Position numbers and translations under genes: made by a program
Source of the DNA: Halobacteriales archaeon QS_4_69_225
Lineage (GTDB): Archaea; Halobacteriota; Halobacteria; Halobacteriales; Haloarculaceae
DNA length: 64,000 nucleotides
NCBI GenBank assembly: GCA_003020965.1
Contig: PXRL01000015.1
Location: forward strand, 1 to 64,000
Reading direction: 5' to 3'
In this document: positions 28,464 to 37,900 of the stretch, one piece after another
Numbering within the stretch: position 1 is the stretch's first letter
Layout: each line of letters starts with the position of its first letter
The notes under the pieces: model-generated
Databases searched by the model: none
What the model saw: the letters and a program-made list of their open reading frames with translations, nothing else
Told to the model about the DNA's origin: nothing

Positions 28464-29173
28464 CGCGCTCCCGGTCGGCCGGCGCCGAGGCCGAGGCAGC
28501 CGGGGTCGAGCCGCCGCTGCTGCTCAGCGGCGTCGACCGGACCTACGAGCGGGGCGGCGAGACCGTCCACGCGCTGCAGGACGTCAACCTCGCCGTCGAC
28601 GCCGGCGAGTTCGTCGCCGTCGTCGGCCCCTCGGGGTCGGGGAAGTCGACCATGCTCAACACGCTGGGGCTGCTGGACACGCCGACGGCCGGCGACGTCC
28701 TGCTCGACGGCCGGGAGGTCTCCGACGCTGACGACGCCCGCCGGACCCGGCTCCGCAAGGAGTACATCGGCTTCGTGTTCCAGGACTTCTATCTCATCCC
28801 GACGCTGACGGCAACGGAGAACGTGCTGCTGCCGACGGTGTACGACGCCGACGCGAAGGCCAGACCCCGTGCAGAGGACCTGCTGGGGCGGGTCGGGTTG
28901 GGCGACCGCCTGACCCACCGACCGACGGAGCTGTCCGGCGGCCAGAAACAGCGGGTCGCCATCGCCCGGTCGCTGATCAACGAGCCGGAGGTGCTGCTGG
29001 CCGACGAGCCGACCGGCAACCTCGACACCGACACCGGCCGGCAGGTGCTCGGGGAGTTCGAGCGGGTCTGCGACGGCGACGTCGCCGTCGTCGCCGTCAC
29101 TCACGACGAGCTGGTCACCGAGTACGCCGACCGAACCGTCGAGCTGGTCGACGGTCACCTGGAGGTGCGATGA
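28460..29173 (+). CDS. ABC transporter ATPase, MacB/LolD class
   Basis: A 237-residue ABC ATPase: Walker [11 protein letters not shown]-loop [10 protein letters not shown], signature LSGGQKQ, Walker [13 protein letters not shown] and H-loop [10 protein letters not shown]. The TGNLD sequence after Walker B is the signature of the LolD/MacB/FtsE class. It overlaps both neighbours by four bases (ATGA). Confidence 0.92.
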   Translation: MTRSRSAGAEAEAAGVEPPLLLSGVDRTYERGGETVHALQDVNLAVDAGEFVAVVGPSGSGKSTMLNTLGLLDTPTAGDVLLDGREVSDADDARRTRLRKEYIGFVFQDFYLIPTLTATENVLLPTVYDADAKARPRAEDLLGRVGLGDRLTHRPTELSGGQKQRVAIARSLINEPEVLLADEPTGNLDTDTGRQVLGEFERVCDGDVAVVAVTHDELVTEYADRTVELVDGHLEVR

Positions 29174-30309
29174 CCCGGCTGACTGAGCTGCCGGCGGTCC
29201 TGATGGCGGTGCGGAACCTCCGCCGGAACCGGCTGCGGTCGGTGCTGGCGGCGCTCGGCATCGTCATCGGGGTGTTGGCCATCGCGACGCTGGGCATCTT
29301 CGGCAACGTCCTCCAGCTGGCGGCGCTGAACCAGCTGGGCGGCATCGGCGACCAGGTGATCGTCTCGCCGAACCAGGACGCCGGGGCCGACTCGCTGACC
29401 GCCCGCGACGTCGCCGAGATAGAGCGGATCGCCGAGGGCCGCGGCACCGCGGTCCCGCTGTACAGCGAGGGCGCCGCCGTCTCGGGGACCGGCGGCGAAA
29501 GCGGCTTCGCGAACATCTACGGCACGAACACGCCGGCGGCGCTGTTCACCGCCGAGTCCGGCGAGGTCCCCGAGCGGCACCGCCAGGGCGCCCTCGTCGG
29601 GACCGACCTGGCCAGCGAGGTCGACGTCCGCGTCGGCAGTCTCGTCGAGATCGGCGGCAACACCTACCGCGTCATCGCGATTCTCGCCGCCGGCGAGGAC
29701 ATCTCGCCGGTCCAGCCGGGGACCGCGGTCGTCCTGCCGGAGTCGGAGTTCGCCGCCGGCGGCTACGACCAGGTGGTCGTGCAGGCCGACTCCGGCGAGG
29801 ACGCCCGCGACGTCGCCGACGAGATCCGCGACCGACTCAACTCCCGCGAGGACCGCGTCTCCGTACTGGAGCTGTCGAGCATCCTCGACCAGATCAACGA
29901 GTTCCTGGGCCTGCTGAACCAGTTCCTGCTCGGATTGGGGGCGGTGTCGCTGATCGTCGCCGGCGTCGCCATCTTCAACGTCATGCTGATGAGCACCACC
30001 GAGCGGAAGGGCGAGATCGGGCTGCTGCGCGCCGTCGGCGTCGAGAAGGGCGACATCCTCCGGACGCTGGTCGTCGAGGCGACGCTGCTCGGCGTCATCG
30101 GCGGCGTCGTCGGCGTCGTTCTCAGCATCGGCGCGGCGCTACTGTTGTGGTACGTCTCGCCCATCGGGCTAAACATCATCCTCGACCCCTCCAACGCGGT
30201 CTATCTGGTCGTCGCCTTCGCCTTCGGCGTCGTCATCAGCCTCGCCAGCGGCATCTACCCGGCCTGGAAGGCCGCCAACCTCGAGCCCGTCGAGGCGCTG
30301 CGGGACTGA
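29170..30309 (+). CDS. ABC transporter permease, MacB/FtsX type
   Basis: A 379-residue permease with one N-terminal helix (SVLAALGIVIGVLAIATLGI), an extracytoplasmic domain of about 200 residues, and three C-terminal helices carrying the FtsX pattern (LLMSTTERKGEIGLLRAVGV is the coupling region, then PAWKAANLEPVEALR at the end). With the ATPase and the CARDB protein it should form a mechanotransmission-type transporter. Confidence 0.9.
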   Translation: MTRLTELPAVLMAVRNLRRNRLRSVLAALGIVIGVLAIATLGIFGNVLQLAALNQLGGIGDQVIVSPNQDAGADSLTARDVAEIERIAEGRGTAVPLYSEGAAVSGTGGESGFANIYGTNTPAALFTAESGEVPERHRQGALVGTDLASEVDVRVGSLVEIGGNTYRVIAILAAGEDISPVQPGTAVVLPESEFAAGGYDQVVVQADSGEDARDVADEIRDRLNSREDRVSVLELSSILDQINEFLGLLNQFLLGLGAVSLIVAGVAIFNVMLMSTTERKGEIGLLRAVGVEKGDILRTLVVEATLLGVIGGVVGVVLSIGAALLLWYVSPIGLNIILDPSNAVYLVVAFAFGVVISLASGIYPAWKAANLEPVEALRD

Positions 30310-30384
30310 CGGCGGTGGCGGGCGATTCGTCGCGGCCGCCTCACTCGTCGCTTCACTCCTCGTTCGTGAGTCCGCGACAGAATA

Positions 30385-30518
30385 CGCCCGAGGCGGGACT
30401 GAGCGGCGCCGACGGCGCCGCGAGGGTCGAAAGACGCCGGAGGCGTCTTTCGGAATTTGAACCACGGTCGTTCCCGTTCGCTCGCTCCGCTCGCTCACCT
30501 CCCACTCCCTGGTTCAAA
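30385..30518 (-). pseudogene. tRNA-Asp 3' fragment 1 with insert and inverted T-arm
   Basis: Plus-strand order: tRNA-Asp 3' end (30385-30398), 57-bp insert (30399-30455), T-arm TTTGAACC (30456-30463), hairpin core, and the opposite-strand T-arm GGTTCAAA (30511-30518). The intact gene has the first and third parts joined directly. Confidence 0.82.
30399..30455 (-). repeat. 57-bp twin-hairpin insert, copy 3 (tRNA-Asp)
   Basis: In tRNA sense: starts (T)TCCGAAAGACGCC, hairpin 1 closes with GGCGTCTTTCG, hairpin 2 pairs GCGGCGCC with GGCGCCGC, end GCTCAG. Same length and edges as the tRNA-Arg copies although the hairpin arms differ. Confidence 0.85.
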
Positions 30519-30615
30519 TCCGCGCCGAGGTTGCTTCGCTCCTCACGTCCGTTCACCGGAGCGGCGACGCCGCTCCGAGCCTTCGCTCGCGCTGTTCGCG
30601 AAGACGTCGCAGAAG

Positions 30616-30732
30616 CGCCCGAGGCGGGACCGAGCGGAGCCGAAGGCTCCGCGAGGGCCGAAAGACGCCTCTGGCGTCTTTCGGAATTTGAACCCGGACG
30701 AGACTCGCTTCGCTCGTCTCGTGTGATTCAAA
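30616..30732 (-). pseudogene. tRNA-Asp 3' fragment 2 with insert and inverted T-arm
   Basis: tRNA-Asp 3' end (30616-30629), 57-bp insert (30630-30686), TTTGAAC (30687-30693), a hairpin core (ACGAGAC with GTCTCGT) and the inverted ATTCAAA (30726-30732). Its outer flank is almost identical to that of the functional gene, so it is a recent copy. Confidence 0.82.
30630..30686 (-). repeat. 57-bp twin-hairpin insert, copy 4 (tRNA-Asp)
   Basis: Hairpin 1 pairs CCGAAAGACGCC with GGCGTCTTTCGG (loop AGA in tRNA sense); hairpin 2 pairs GCGGAGCC with GGCTCCGC (loop TTC). Confidence 0.85.
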
Positions 30733-30805
30733 TCCCTTAGTAACGATTCGTCGTGGACGCCTCACTCGTCGCTCCGCTCCTCGTTCGTGAGTCCGCGACA
30801 GAAGA

Positions 30806-30937
30806 CGCCCGAGGCGGGACTAAGCGGAGCCGGAGGCTCCGCGAAGGTCGAAAGACGCCTCCGGCGTCTTTCGGGATTTGAACCGAAGGAAGACGGTCAC
30901 TTCGCTGCGCTCAGCGCTGCGTCTTCCAAGGTTCAAA
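30806..30937 (-). pseudogene. tRNA-Asp 3' fragment 3 with insert and inverted T-arm
   Basis: tRNA-Asp 3' end (30806-30819), 57-bp insert (30820-30876), TTTGAACC (30877-30884), a core with GGAAGAC / GTCTTCC arms, and GGTTCAAA (30930-30937). The GACCGTCTTCC string next to the T-arm is shared with the tRNA-Arg fragment near 22768. Confidence 0.82.
30820..30876 (-). repeat. 57-bp twin-hairpin insert, copy 5 (tRNA-Asp)
   Basis: Hairpin 1 pairs CGAAAGACGCC with GGCGTCTTTCG; hairpin 2 pairs GCGGAGCC with GGCTCCGC (loop TCC). Compared with copy 4, stem changes are mostly matched on both sides. Confidence 0.85.
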
Positions 30938-31074
30938 TCCGCCGACGCGCTTTGCGACTCACGTGAATACCGAGCAGCACTCGCGTCTGCTCGCGCTGCT
31001 CGCCGTGTTGTTCACCGGAGCGGCGACGCCGCTCCGAGCCTTCGCTCACGCTGTTCGCGAAGACGTCGCAGAAG

Positions 31075-31147
31075 CGCCCGAGGCGGGATTTGAACCCGCG
31101 TCACGACCGTGACAGGGTCATATGATGGGCCACTACACCACCCGGGC
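31075..31147 (-). tRNA. tRNA-Asp(GTC)
   Basis: Minus-strand tRNA of 73 bases: acceptor GCCCGGG with CTCGGGC and discriminator G, anticodon loop CTGTCAC (anticodon GTC), T-arm GCGGG-TTCAAAT-CCCGC. A TATA-like GGCTTAAG lies about 25-30 bases upstream (31172-31179). No intron. It decodes GAC/GAU, the most used acidic codons of this genome. Confidence 0.95.
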
Positions 31148-31337
31148 GCATCTCACCGTAGCCGGGGTCGACGCTTAAGCCTTTCCAATGGAGGGCGGCG
31201 CGGTCGCGGCTGGCACACGGCGGGAGAACGCGGATGCAGAAGGTTTTTTGACGGCAGACACCGAAGACGTAGTAGCGAGCAGTCGCGTGCCGCAGGAGTG
31301 GCGGCACGGATAGCCACGGCCGTCCGGTTTGATAACT

Positions 31338-31360
31338 GTTAAGTTTCTGCCCGTTATACG
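31338..31360 (+). promoter_or_regulatory. Candidate promoter elements of the rpo operon
   Basis: GTTAAG (31338-31343) and GTTATACGG (31352-31360) are the only A+T-rich boxes between tRNA-Asp and rpoH at 31408. Either would leave a leader of 20-45 bases before the rpoH ATG. Confidence 0.35.
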
Positions 31361-31407
31361 GTACTGTAGTATCTCGTGACCGCTTCTACACCCGGCCAGC
31401 CCGACAC

Positions 31408-31644
31408 ATGGTAGACGTAAGCCAACACAACCTGGTTCCGGAGCACTCGGTTCTCGACGAGGACGACGTCGGGGATGTGCTCGCGGAGTACGACATCGAC
31501 CGCACAGACCTACCGAAAATCGACCGGAAGGACGCGGCGCTCCGCGACCTCGAGACGGACGTCGAGGTCGGCGACGTCGTCGAGATCACCCGGGACTCCC
31601 GGACGGCCGACGAGGCGACGGTGTACCGCCTGGTGGTAGAATGA
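31408..31644 (+). CDS. rpoH: RNA polymerase subunit H (Rpo5)
   Basis: A 78-residue archaeal RNA polymerase subunit homologous to the C-terminal domain of eukaryotic Rpb5 ([42 protein letters not shown]). It is the first gene of the polymerase operon and overlaps rpoB2 by four bases (ATGA). Confidence 0.97.
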   Translation: MVDVSQHNLVPEHSVLDEDDVGDVLAEYDIDRTDLPKIDRKDAALRDLETDVEVGDVVEITRDSRTADEATVYRLVVE

Positions 31645-33146
31645 ACCGGGAGGACCGACGCGCCGTCTCCCGGGAGTACTTCTCCCGGGACCGACTCGCC
31701 GAACACCACTTCCGGTCGTTCAACAGCTTCCTCGCCCGGGGGATGCAGCAGGTCGTCGACGAGAAGGAATCGATCGACACGGACATCGGCGACAAGGAAG
31801 GCCAAGAGCCCGTCCGGGTCGATCTCGGCAACGTCCGCATCGTGACGCCGCGCGTGCGGGAGGCCGACGGCTCCGAGGAACTCCTCTATCCGCAGGAGGC
31901 CCGCCTGCGGAACATCACCTACTCGGCGCCGGTGTTCATGGAGATGACCATCGTCCGGGGCGGCGACGAGGAGGCCGAACACATCGTCGACCAGTCGGAG
32001 ACGAAGGTCGGTCGGATGCCCATCATGGTCGGCTCCGACAAGTGCAACATCGCCGACTTCACCCGCGAGGAACTGATCGAAATCGGCGAGGACCCCGCCG
32101 ATCCCGGCGGCTACTTCATCGTCAACGGTTCCGAGCGCGTGCTGATGACCAGCGAGGACCTCGCGCCGAACAAGATCCTCGCCGAGTACGACACCAAGTA
32201 CGGCGACGAGATTCAGATCGCCAAGACGTTCTCCCAGCGCCGCGGCTACCGGGCGCTGGTGCTGTGCGAGCGGAACCGCAGCGGCATCCTCGAGGTGTCG
32301 TTCCCCTCCGTTTCCGGCTCGATCAACTTCGTGACGCTGGTGCGGGCGCTCGGCCTCGAATCCGACGAGGAGATCGTCCACCGCGTGAGCGACGACCCCG
32401 AAATCGTGAAGTTCATGCTGGAGAACCTGGAGGCCGCGGAGGTCCAGTCGACGGCGGAGGCAATCGAGGCGCTCGGCCAGCGGGTCGCCTCCGGGCAGGG
32501 GAAGAACTACCAGCTGAAGCGGGCCAACTACGTCATCGACCGCTATCTGCTGCCGCACCTCCACGAGGAGGGCGTCGAGGACGAGGAGGTCCGGATGAAC
32601 AAGGCGGTGTACCTCTGCCGGATGGCCGAGGCGTGCTTCGAACTCGCCTTGGAGCGCCGCGAGGCCGACGACAAGGACCACTACGCCAACAAGCGTCTCA
32701 AGGTCAGCGGCGACCTGATGAAGGACCTGTTCCGGACGGCGCTGAACAAGCTGGCCCGCGACGTGAAGTACCAGCTCGAGCGGGCCAACATGCGGAACCG
32801 GCAGCTGTCGGTCAACACGGTCGTCCGGTCGGACGTGCTGACCGAGCGGCTCGAACACCCCATCGCGACGGGCAACTGGGTGGGCGGCCGCTCCGGCGTG
32901 AGCCAGCTCGTCGACCGGACCGACTACATGGGCGTGCTGTCGCACCTGCGGCGGCTCCGGTCGCCGCTTTCGCGGTCGCAGCCGCACTTCGAGGCGCGGG
33001 ACCTCCACGCGACCCAGTGGGGTCGCATCTGTCCCTCCGAGACGCCCGAGGGACCCAACTGCGGGCTGGTGAAGAACTTCGCACAGGCGATGGAACTGTC
33101 CCAGAATCGAGACGGTCGAGACGCACACGGCGGACGACTGACATGA
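31641..33146 (+). CDS. rpoB2: RNA polymerase subunit B'' (N-terminal half of B)
   Basis: A 501-residue protein equal to the N-terminal half of Rpb2. In haloarchaea B is split into B'' and B'. It ends in the conserved [20 protein letters not shown] and [20 protein letters not shown] region. The stop overlaps the rpoB1 start (ATGA). Confidence 0.96.
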   Translation: MNREDRRAVSREYFSRDRLAEHHFRSFNSFLARGMQQVVDEKESIDTDIGDKEGQEPVRVDLGNVRIVTPRVREADGSEELLYPQEARLRNITYSAPVFMEMTIVRGGDEEAEHIVDQSETKVGRMPIMVGSDKCNIADFTREELIEIGEDPADPGGYFIVNGSERVLMTSEDLAPNKILAEYDTKYGDEIQIAKTFSQRRGYRALVLCERNRSGILEVSFPSVSGSINFVTLVRALGLESDEEIVHRVSDDPEIVKFMLENLEAAEVQSTAEAIEALGQRVASGQGKNYQLKRANYVIDRYLLPHLHEEGVEDEEVRMNKAVYLCRMAEACFELALERREADDKDHYANKRLKVSGDLMKDLFRTALNKLARDVKYQLERANMRNRQLSVNTVVRSDVLTERLEHPIATGNWVGGRSGVSQLVDRTDYMGVLSHLRRLRSPLSRSQPHFEARDLHATQWGRICPSETPEGPNCGLVKNFAQAMELSQNRDGRDAHGGRLT

Positions 33147-34969
33147 GCCAAGGACGAGACTCAAAAGTGTACGTGAACGGGAGCCTCATCGGCACCCACC
33201 CGGACCCGAACAGGCTCGCAAACGACATCCGAGAGGCTCGCCGACGCGGCGAGATCGACGAGATGGTCAACGTCTCGGTCCGCGACCGGACCGACGAGGT
33301 GATCGTCAACGCCGACGCCGGCCGGGCGCGCCGCCCCCTCATCGTCGTCGAGGACGGCGAGCCGCTGGTCGGCGACGAGGAGATCGAGGCCGTCGAGAAC
33401 GGCGAGTTGAGCTTCGAGAGCCTCGTCGAGCGCGGCTACGTCGAGTTCATCGACGCCGAAGAAGAGGAAGACATCTTCGTCGCCGTCGACGAGGACGAAC
33501 TCACCGCCGACCACACCCACCTCGAGGTCGACCCCCAGCTGATGTTCGGCATCGGCGCGGGCATGATCCCCTACCCCGAGCACAACGCCTCGCCCCGCAT
33601 CACGATGGGATCGGGGATGATCAAGCAGTCGCTGGGGCTGCCGAGCGCGAACTACCGCATTCGACCCGACACCCGCCAGCACCTCCTGCACTACCCCCAG
33701 CTGTCGATCGTCAAGACCCAGACAACCGAGCAGATCGGCTACGACGACCGCCCGGCCGCCCAGAACTTCGTCGTCGCCGTCATGTCCTACGAGGGGTTCA
33801 ACATCGAGGACGCCCTCGTCATGAACAAGGCCAGCGTCGAGCGCGCGCTGGCGCGGTCGCACTTCTTCCGGACCTACGAGGGCGAGGAACGCCGCTACCC
33901 CGGCGGCCAGGAGGACCGCTTCGAGATCCCCGACGACGAGGTCCGGGGCGCCCGCGGCGAGGAGGCCTACACCCACCTCGACGAGGACGGCCTCGTCAAC
34001 CCCGAGACGAAGGTCGGCGAGAACGACGTCCTGCTCGGGAAGACGTCGCCGCCGCGGTTCCTCGAGGAGCCCGACGAGATGGGCGGGCTGTCGCCGCAGA
34101 AGCGCCGCGAGACCTCGGTGACGATGCGCTCGGGCGAGTCCGGCGTCGTCGACACCGTCACGCTGATGGAAGGCGAGGACGGCTCGAAGCTGTCGAAGGT
34201 GAAGGTCCGCGACGAGCGGGTCCCGGAGCTGGGCGACAAGTTCGCCTCCCGGCACGGCCAGAAGGGCGTCGTCGGCCACCTCGCCCCCCAGGAGGACATG
34301 CCGTTCACCCAGGACGGCGTCGTGCCGGATCTCATCCTGAACCCCCACGCGCTGCCGTCGCGGATGACCGTCGGCCACATCCTCGAGATGCTGGGCGGGA
34401 AGGTCGGCTCCCTGGAGGGCCGCCGGGTCGACGGGACGCCGTTCCAGGGCGAAACCGAAGACGAACTCCGGGAGTCGCTCGTCGACCGCGGCTTCAAGTC
34501 CGACGGCAAGGAGGTGATGTACTCCGGGATCACCGGCGAGAAGATCGAGGCCGAGATCTTCGTCGGCGTCATCTTCTACCAGAAGCTGTACCACATGGTG
34601 TCGAACAAGCTGCACGCCCGCTCCCGCGGGCCGGTGCAGGTGCTCACGCGGCAGCCGACGGAGGGCCGGGCCCGCGAGGGCGGGCTCCGGATCGGCGAGA
34701 TGGAGCGCGACGTCTTCATCGGCCACGGCGCCGCGATGACGCTGAAAGAGCGGCTGCTCGACGAGTCCGACCGGGAGTTCATCAACGTCTGCGGGCAGTG
34801 CGGGATGAGCGCCGTCGAGAACGTCGAGCAGCGCCGCGTCTACTGTCCGAACTGCGACGAGGAGACCGACGTCCACGAGGTGGAGATGAGCTACGCGTTC
34901 AAGCTCCTACTGGACGAGATGAAGGCGCTGGGTATCGCGCCGCGAATCGAACTGGAGGACGCAGTCTAA
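33143..34969 (+). CDS. rpoB1: RNA polymerase subunit B' (C-terminal half of B)
   Basis: A 608-residue protein with the active-site side of Rpb2: [35 protein letters not shown], the hybrid-binding [15 protein letters not shown], and a C-terminal zinc site ([20 protein letters not shown]). The ATG at 33143 overlaps the rpoB2 stop; a longer open frame upstream is only a shadow of rpoB2. The stop overlaps the rpoA1 start (TAATG). Confidence 0.96.
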   Translation: MSQGRDSKVYVNGSLIGTHPDPNRLANDIREARRRGEIDEMVNVSVRDRTDEVIVNADAGRARRPLIVVEDGEPLVGDEEIEAVENGELSFESLVERGYVEFIDAEEEEDIFVAVDEDELTADHTHLEVDPQLMFGIGAGMIPYPEHNASPRITMGSGMIKQSLGLPSANYRIRPDTRQHLLHYPQLSIVKTQTTEQIGYDDRPAAQNFVVAVMSYEGFNIEDALVMNKASVERALARSHFFRTYEGEERRYPGGQEDRFEIPDDEVRGARGEEAYTHLDEDGLVNPETKVGENDVLLGKTSPPRFLEEPDEMGGLSPQKRRETSVTMRSGESGVVDTVTLMEGEDGSKLSKVKVRDERVPELGDKFASRHGQKGVVGHLAPQEDMPFTQDGVVPDLILNPHALPSRMTVGHILEMLGGKVGSLEGRRVDGTPFQGETEDELRESLVDRGFKSDGKEVMYSGITGEKIEAEIFVGVIFYQKLYHMVSNKLHARSRGPVQVLTRQPTEGRAREGGLRIGEMERDVFIGHGAAMTLKERLLDESDREFINVCGQCGMSAVENVEQRRVYCPNCDEETDVHEVEMSYAFKLLLDEMKALGIAPRIELEDAV

Positions 34970-37900
34970 TGCAAGGACAAGCCCCCAAGGAGATCGGGTC
35001 GCTCAGCTTCGGGCTGATGGACCCCGAGGAGTACCGCAACATGTCGGCCACGAAGGTCATCACGGCCGACACGTACGACGACGACGGCTTCCCCATCGAC
35101 ATGGGGCTGATGGACCCACGGCTGGGCGTCATCGACCCCGGTCTGGAGTGCAAGACCTGCGGGAAGCACTCCGGGTCGTGTAACGGCCACTTCGGCCACA
35201 TCGAGCTCGCGCAGGCGGTCATCCACGTCGGCCACGCGAAGCTCATTCGGCGGCTCCTCCGCGGGACCTGCCGGGAGTGCTCGCGGCTCTGTCTCACCGA
35301 GAACGAAAAAGACGAGTTCCGGAGCCGACTCGACCGGACCCGCCAGCTCGGCGAGGACCTCAACGACGTGACGAAGGCCGCCATCCGCCTCGCGCGGAAG
35401 AAGGACCGCTGTCCGCACTGCGGCGAGAAGCAGTACGACATCAACCACGAGAAGCCGACGACGTACTACGAGGTCCAGCAGGTGCTGTCCTCGGAGTACC
35501 CCGAACGCATCGCCGCCGCCATGGAGGGTCGCGACCCCGACGCCGAGGGCGACGAGGCCGAGACCGACCGCGAGCCGATCTCGCCGAACGCCCTCGCCCA
35601 GGAGACCGGCATCGACCTCGAGCGGGTCAACCAGATCCTCTCCGGGGAGTTCCGTCCCAAGCGGGACGACCGCGAGGCGATCGAACAGGCGCTGGAGATC
35701 GACCTCACCGAGGAGGACATGAACAAGCTGATGGCCTCGGACGTCCGCGACTGGTTCGAGGACATCCCGGACGAGGACGTCAAGGTGCTGGGCATCGACC
35801 CCGAGAAGTCCCGGCCGGAGTGGATGATCCTGACGGTGCTGCCGGTGCCGCCGGTGACGGCGCGACCCTCCATCACCCTCGACAACGGCCAGCGCAGCGA
35901 GGACGACCTCACCCACAAGCTGGTCGACATCATCCGCATCAACCAACGGTTCATGGAGAACCGCGAGGCCGGCGCCCCCCAGCTCATCATCGAGGACCTC
36001 TGGGAGCTGCTGCAGTACCACGTCACGACGTTCATGGACAACGAGATTTCGGGAACGCCGCCGGCCAGACACCGCTCCGGGCGGCCGCTGAAGACGCTGT
36101 CCCAGCGACTGAAGGGCAAGGAGGGCCGGTTCCGCGGCTCGCTGTCCGGCAAGCGGGTCAACTTCTCGGCCCGGACGGTCATCTCGCCGGACCCCACCCT
36201 CTCGCTGAACGAGGTGGGCGTCCCCGACCGCGTGGCGTCGGAGATGACCCAGACGATGAACGTCAACGACCGGAACCTCGCCGACGCCCGCCGCTACGTC
36301 CTGGGAGGTCGCCCGCCACCTCATCGACGGCGACATCGTCATCTTCAACCGGCAGCCGTCGCTGCACCGGATGTCCATCATGGCCCACGAGGTCGTGGTG
36401 ATGCCGTACAAGACGTTCCGGCTGAACACGACCGTATGCGTCGCCGGCGATACGCGGGTCGACTGCGGCGGCTACGAACGGCGGATTGAGGACATCGAAG
36501 CCGACTGGGACGAGGAAATCGTCACGACGTACGATCCCGACGACGACGAACTCCGCGAGACCGGTCTCCAAGACTTCTGGTCGCTCATGCCTGGCGACTA
36601 CGGGGCGACCGTCCACGAGGTCGAAACGGAGTTCGGATCGGTCGTGGCGACGTCCGACCACCCGTTCGAGACGCCAGACGGCCCGGTACCGGTCGAGGAG
36701 CTGGAGGAAGGGGACACGTTGCTTCGGCGGCCAATCGACCTGCCCGAGTTCGAGCCGGATGCTGGCGAACAGGTCGCCATTACCGAGGAGGACGTAATCG
36801 CCGCTGCGCCCGAAGAGACCTACGAAGGACACCTGTTGCGGACGCTCGACGACCTCGTGCCGTTCGACGTTCACTCCCGAGAGGGCGTCGCTGCGGCCCG
36901 GCTCGTCGGTCACCTGTTCGGTGACGGAACGCTGGAACTCGACGGACATGTTGCACGCCTGTTCTTCCGGGCCTCCGAAGCCGACCTGGAGAGCATCCGC
37001 GAGGACCTCAAGCTACTCGGGTTCGAGCCCGAATCTCCAGTCCTGAAGGAGAACGACGCCGAAATCGTCGCGGCCGATGGCGGAACGAGGACTGTATCGG
37101 GAAGCTGCTGGTCGATGAAGATCGGCAGCAAACCGCTGGCATCGCTCATGGCTGCGCTCGGTGTTCCCGCAGGTGATAAAGTGCAGTCCGGACACACCGT
37201 TCCCGAGTGGGTTATGGAGGGGCCGAAGGCAGTCAAGCGAGCGTTCCTGAGCAGCTACTTCGGCGCGGAACTCAGTACGCCGAGCTACCGCGGGCACAAG
37301 CTGTTCCGACAGCCGGTGTTCAAGCTCTTCCGGACTGAAAGCGTAATTAAGGCTGGCAAGCAGTTCGTCGAAGAGGTGGATACCTTGCTCAAGGAATTCG
37401 GTAGCGGTGTCTCAAACGTCCGGACTCGACCGGGGAATCAGCGAAAAGATGGCTCGATTTCGCAGAAGATTACCGCCGAGTTGGAAGCGGGTCAGGAGGC
37501 GATGAAAGCACTATTCGGACGTGTCGGCTATACGTACAACTCTGACGCCGACGCCGAGGCACGGTTCGCATATGCCTACCTCACTGAGAAATTCTCAAAC
37601 GGATACGAGAACGAACAACATCCTGAGTACGAGGAGTGGAAAGAAAGCCGAGCCGCGAACGAGGAAGAAGGACTGATATATGATACTATCAATAGGTTAA
37701 CTAAAACCAAGAATAACCGAGTATATGACCTGACGACGGAGGACAAAGCACACAAATTCGTCGCGAACGAATTAGTGTCAAATAATTGTCCTCCATATAA
37801 TGCGGACTTTGACGGCGACGAGATGAACATGCACGCCCTTCAGAACGAGGAGGCGCGCGCGGAGGCCCGGGTGCTGATGCGCGTCCAGGAGCAGATGCTG

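Larger units (their letters stand above)
30323..31088 (-). repeat. Tandem array of tRNA-Asp 3'-end units
   Basis: No protein gene is seen between the permease and tRNA-Asp. The stretch is two imperfect tandem units. Module A (30323-30398) recurs at 30744-30819 with the same length; module B (30551-30629) recurs at 31010-31088 with one mismatch in 79 bases, the second copy being the 3' flank and 3' end of the functional tRNA-Asp. Each module ends in the tRNA-Asp 3' end CGCCCGAGGCGGGA (minus-strand sense). Three of the four ends are followed by a 57-bp insert and then T-arm sequence. Confidence 0.85.

Noticed and set aside
30323-31088. CRISPR array, because of regularly repeated palindromes
   Set aside because: Repeats are tRNA 3' ends and variable hairpins, spacing is irregular and far longer than CRISPR units, and no cas gene is present.
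36290-36310. Programmed ribosomal frameshift in rpoA1
   Set aside because: No slippery heptamer is evident and a shift could not replace the roughly 35-40 missing residues.
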